This document shows, one piece after another, positions 60,335 through 64,000 of a stretch of DNA of 64,000 bases. A program made the position numbers and the translations under genes. Positions within the stretch are counted from its first letter, which is position 1, and every line of letters starts with the position of its first letter. This stretch comes from Lycium barbarum (taxonomy: Eukaryota; Streptophyta; Magnoliopsida; Solanales; Solanaceae). The stretch is taken from contig NC_083348.1 in assembly GCF_019175385.1 (NCBI RefSeq), positions 43,980,950 to 44,044,949 on the forward strand. The letters run 5' to 3'. Below the pieces are notes generated by a model. The model had not been told where the DNA came from and made no database searches. It was given only the letters and a program-made list of their open reading frames with translations.

Positions 60335-63269
60335 CCTAGGTTCAAGTGTCTTAGGGAGTCTATGAAACCGTGTCCAGTGGGGTCACTTTTATATGTGTGT
60401 GGTGCCCACACATATAAACAGTTGACCACCAAGACATTTAAGATTGTCTCACTTTTGTCAACTCTAGATCGTGCAATAGAGTTGTGTTCTCAGAAATCGC
60501 TGGAACTGTCAGAAATCGCTGGAACTTTAGTAGACGTACGATTTGAGTTACTTAGTCAAGTTAGCACTACTAAGGTAACTGTCTGAATACACCGAAGGCG
60601 TGTTAGAACCCAAAGCGTTTAAGATAAATTTGTGGTATAGAAATTGGTGAAAGAACAAAACCATCTAAGCAGTAAGAGAGCAAGCTACATAAGAAGAGTC
60701 TTTAAGAGTTATCAGAAAAGAGTTTTCCCCAAGACTGACAAAACTAGCATGCGAGTTATGTACATTAGAAACCCGTTCATTTAAGTAATCCAGTTTCCCC
60801 TGTAAGTAAGACTTGCTTGAGGTAAGCGGAAGAAATGAGTTGTCAGTATTTTTGAGGAGATTAGCAGAGCCACTAGATGATCACTTATCGCTAACTCGAG
60901 AGATCCACAGGCTTTAAATGTTAAGTTTTGAACTAAGGGGGAGATTGTGTGATAAGGTACCAATATAGATTATGTGTTTCGTAAGTTGATAGGTGTTGAG
61001 GAGATTATGTTAGAGCATCACAGTTTTATGAACCAAAAATAAGATGCGTAAAATGTGGTTTTTATCATGTTGATGAGATCAAGTACTAGGTAATTATGTT
61101 ATAAGATAATGTTCTAGAGCGAATAGTGGGTTTTAAGGGTATAACGGTTCCAATTCCAGAGTAATTCATGTACTATGTGGTACTAATGCCCAGACGTACT
61201 CTACTCATGCCTTTCGTACCCATATCATGCCCATGTTAGAGATTGATACTCTGCGTTTAAGATACAAGAATTAAGACTTCATACGATAGTAAGGTATGCA
61301 AGGGAATGTCCTTTCATGTTTCGCACATCAGGTGTGCTCGTGTCTAAAGTTAAAGAAAAAAAAAAAAAAAACCGCATTCAGGTCTCACGTATCTGTCATG
61401 CTTTTATGCTCATGTCCATGTTCTAGCATCTAAGTGCTTTTCAAATCTGATGATGATCTTGACCCCTATGATTATGTTATCCATGTTACCACATACTCGT
61501 GCCCCAATTCATTTCGCTATGCATCCCATTTATAACGGTATTGTAACAATGATTTTGTGAGATAATAATGAAGGTGAACCAAGATGGATGTCCTACCCAT
61601 GCTTCTATGTAATTCATGCTTATGTTCCTTTAGCTAATGTTTTACGATCATGACGACATGATTCCTTTTTTCCTTTCGCTAAGTATCTAGGTCTCGTTAT
61701 GTTCAAGGTGACTTTCTATCCATGTCTTAGATGCTCGAGGAACGAGTTATACATGCCTATAATCCATTCTTTCATGTGCCTTATTTATAACACAGGCGTT
61801 TACTCACGGTGATAAGAGTAAGCTATGTTGAAACATGTCCTATTTTTTTCGGTATATCTAAATTCTAAAGGTAATGTTTTATCCATGCCTTAGTCTCTGA
61901 GTACCCAAGAGTTAGCCTACAACTTGTGCTCTATGCAAGTCAGACTAACGCCTTAGTCTTACTTCAATACTCATGAACTCAAGTCCATACGCCATGGTAT
62001 GTAGGTACTCATATAAACGCCATATTTTGCATGGTCCCATGCCCCATGTCATCCTATTCACGTTTCATGCCATATGAATCACGTTCCCATATACGCATGT
62101 TCCATGTTACGTCCTCCATGTATAATGCACCATGCCATGTCTGTTCTCTAGAGCAAAGTATCTCATGTGAATAGTACCAATAATCTTTTTTCTCAGTCCT
62201 CTATAATTCGCTCATGAGAATGAGCAAGATGAGCTAAGGAATTCATAATCATGATTAACAGCTAACAAGATAAGCAGAAGTAAGATGCATTCCTATATTC
62301 AAATAGATAACTTTTCATATAACCTGTGGTACTTATCTCAAGAGTATGCTACTCAGATTCGACGTATTCATGTCATGCCTATGCTAGAGATTTATGAATA
62401 CCTATGTTAGGATCATATTCTTGTTATACGATTCAAGTCCGTTGCATTCGCATCGAGTTGATCTTACATTCAAAGCCTAAGTCATACTCCTATCTCATAT
62501 TACCATGGTGATATACGAACGTCTGTGATTAAGTCTCTAAGTATCCAAATCCTACACGCTCTTAGTATTCAACCCACGTGTTGTAACAATCGTGTTTTCG
62601 ATATTCAGATCCCATGTTACGATATCCATTTTCACACGTATTCGTATCTCATGACAGTTTAGCACTCATGTATTCATGTCATCCAGTTTCATGTATTTAT
62701 GTCCCACGTCATGCGTCTCATGCCCAGGTAATCATGTGATGTTCGTGCCTATTTCCAGTACTTCTGTCATTCATGCCTACGGATTTTATTCCAAACCCCA
62801 TGCATAGTAATCATATAATCATTCAGCCAATATCCGTGTGTTCAAGCAAGCTCAGTATATATGTTAGCTACATTCAAGATCCAGTAATCACGTTATATCA
62901 CATCATGCGTATTAAGATACCGTGTGAGTTGTGTGTTGGTACTTTAGTTAGTTGGCAGGCGTTTGAGAAATGTCGTGAGGGTCCGAATTATGAAGGAAGT
63001 CCTACCATAAATTTTGTAGATTCCAGAGTTAGTAGCGATTCTTAACCACAAGTCATAAATCGAGGACAAATGTTTCATGATTCTCATTCATGTAGGCGCT
63101 ACTCAGTTTCATGTTCCCCATGTACATGTTTCCATGTAATCACGTATTCAGTTCTCATGATCCATGACCATGTTCCCATGTAACCATGTCAAGCTCTTAT
63201 GTTTTACGTCATGTTTCTTTCATGTTCACGTATTCAAGCCATGTCCAGCCATATTCTTAACCATGACCC
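60335..63269 (+). other. Non-coding interior of LARD copy 2
   Basis: No gag or pol motif. The longest frame (90 codons, 62773-63045) is not kept in copy 1, where a 2-base difference breaks it. From about 61190 to 63260 the sequence is very rich in CATG-containing words (CATGT, CATGTTCC, CATGCC). An 18-base A run lies near 61353-61370. About 1.0 kb present in copy 1 after GTTCTCAGAAATC is replaced here by a short AGAAATCGCTGGAACT duplication (about 60496-60526). Confidence 0.8.
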
Positions 63270-63302
63270 ATCATTCGAGGACGAATGATCCCAAGGGGGA
63301 GA
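63270..63302 (+). other. Hairpin and polypurine tract of LARD copy 2
   Basis: ATCATTCGAGGACGAATGAT (63270-63289) forms a perfect 8-bp stem with an AGGA loop, followed by CCCAAGGGGGAGA. Relative to element 2 both sides of one stem pair are changed, so pairing is kept. Confidence 0.87.
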
Positions 63303-63305
63303 TAT

Positions 63306-64000
63306 TGTAACACCCCGTACCTTTAACCTAAGCTTTGACCATGATCCAAGACTTAGAAAATCAGATAAAGAATGTGGGAATTGGAAATTTCCTCTTCAGT
63401 AGTAAGATGGTGGTTTACGCCCATGAACAGTGACCGTATTTCAGTTTACGGGCCGTAAATCAAATCGTAAACTAGTAGTGGAATGTCATATGGTTAAATA
63501 TGGACCGTATTTCACAATACGGCCTGTATTTCACAATACGGCCCGTATTTCAAATCGTAAACTGAAACCAAGGATTTCTGAGCATTCTGGAATTTGGCAA
63601 TTTGATGTCAAATGGTTAAATACGGACCGTATTTCCCAATACGGCCCGTATTTCAAAGTTTATTTGGAATTTAGGAAACCTTCCTTCATGAAAGTTGTAG
63701 AGCTTTGAAATACCTTTCCAACGGTATATTATGAGGGTCAAACGGACATTTGTGCAAAGAGTTATGGCCATTTTACTGAAGAGAGGCAGTGCTGTCCGTA
63801 TTTCAAAATACTGCCCGTATTTTGAAATACGGCCAGTATTTAACTGGGCCGAAAAATGAATTTTTCCAGAACAGTATATATTCGTCCATATCAGTTCAAA
63901 TCAATATTTTTCATTCCTTCAAGCCCTAAAACGACTTCCTACCCTCTTGCATCATCAAGAACACCAAGGTAAGCCTACTCTAATTATTCCAAATCAATTC
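63306..64000 (+). repeat. 3' LTR of LARD copy 2, first 695 bases
   Basis: Starts TGTAACACCCCGTACC and matches 58110 onward with about 2-3% differences by eye. It carries an additional CAATACGGCC unit near 63520-63545 and one fewer near 63800 compared with its own 5' LTR. Cut by the window end. Confidence 0.92.
63415..63850. repeat. ACGGGCCGTA inverted-repeat cluster in the copy 2 3' LTR
   Basis: Third LTR instance of the cluster, with unit numbers different from the 5' LTR of the same element. Includes AATACGGCCTGTATTTC followed by AATACGGCCCGTATTTC. Confidence 0.8.

Larger units (their letters stand above)
58110..64000 (+). mobile_element. LARD copy 2: non-autonomous Ty3-type LTR element (runs off window)
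   Basis: 5' LTR 58110-60317, a perfect primer site, a non-coding interior of about 3.0 kb, hairpin and polypurine tract, and the first 695 bases of the 3' LTR. Same family and orientation as copy 1. The 5' flank ends ACATTA; the 3' flank is outside the window, so the target duplication cannot be checked. Confidence 0.9.

Noticed and set aside
62773..63045. 90-codon frame in LARD copy 2
   Set aside because: In copy 1 a 2-base difference (CCGTGTTCAAG against CCGTGTGTTCAAG) shifts the frame, so no coding constraint is evident.

Overview
This window is repeat-dense nuclear DNA from a eudicot plant, most likely a Solanaceae species. I infer this from nested Ty3/gypsy chromoviruses (initiator-Met primer sites, chromodomain integrases, 2-3 kb LTRs) and from the style of the LTRs and 3' UTRs. 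I see no intact host gene. Every protein-coding stretch I recognise is a decayed transposon gene. One 500-N gap (22498-22997) breaks the sequence.

Layout. 1-1430: nothing recognised. 1441-3499: two tandem copies (A and B) of a 'gypsy-type putative transposase' gene, each with its own TATA box and introns. Copy B is split by element 1, a + strand Tekay/Del-like chromovirus at 3500-13950, and resumes at 13951-15853. Element 2, a second chromovirus on the - strand (15854-22497), interrupts it again and runs into the gap. 22998-28167 is a non-autonomous LTR element (LARD copy 1) with a non-coding interior.

28168-52667 is a tandem array of ~666-bp monomers, about 17.8 kb of satellite. It is broken by two practically identical 3.35-kb solo LTRs (36584-39929 and 41268-44612) at the same monomer position with the same ACAAA target duplication. 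Each monomer contains, on the - strand, the end of a Ty3 3' UTR, a hairpin, a polypurine tract and an LTR start (TGTAACATC). The satellite was therefore apparently born from a retrotransposon interior/LTR junction.

52668-53014 is a diverged piece of the same 3' UTR. 53015-53470 is a cluster of tRNA-headed SINE-like units. 53471-56270 is the LTR and pol remnant of a - strand chromovirus (element 4). 56271-58109 is unassigned decayed DNA. 58110-64000 is LARD copy 2 (5' LTR, interior and start of the 3' LTR).

How the parts relate: the elements are nested parasites of one another. The LARDs have a primer site and polypurine tract but no proteins, so they would depend on autonomous chromoviruses in trans. 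All families with a preserved 3' UTR here, and the satellite, carry the same ~20-nt inverted repeat just before the polypurine tract. The strongest candidate for something undescribed is this retrotransposon-derived satellite, together with that conserved hairpin.
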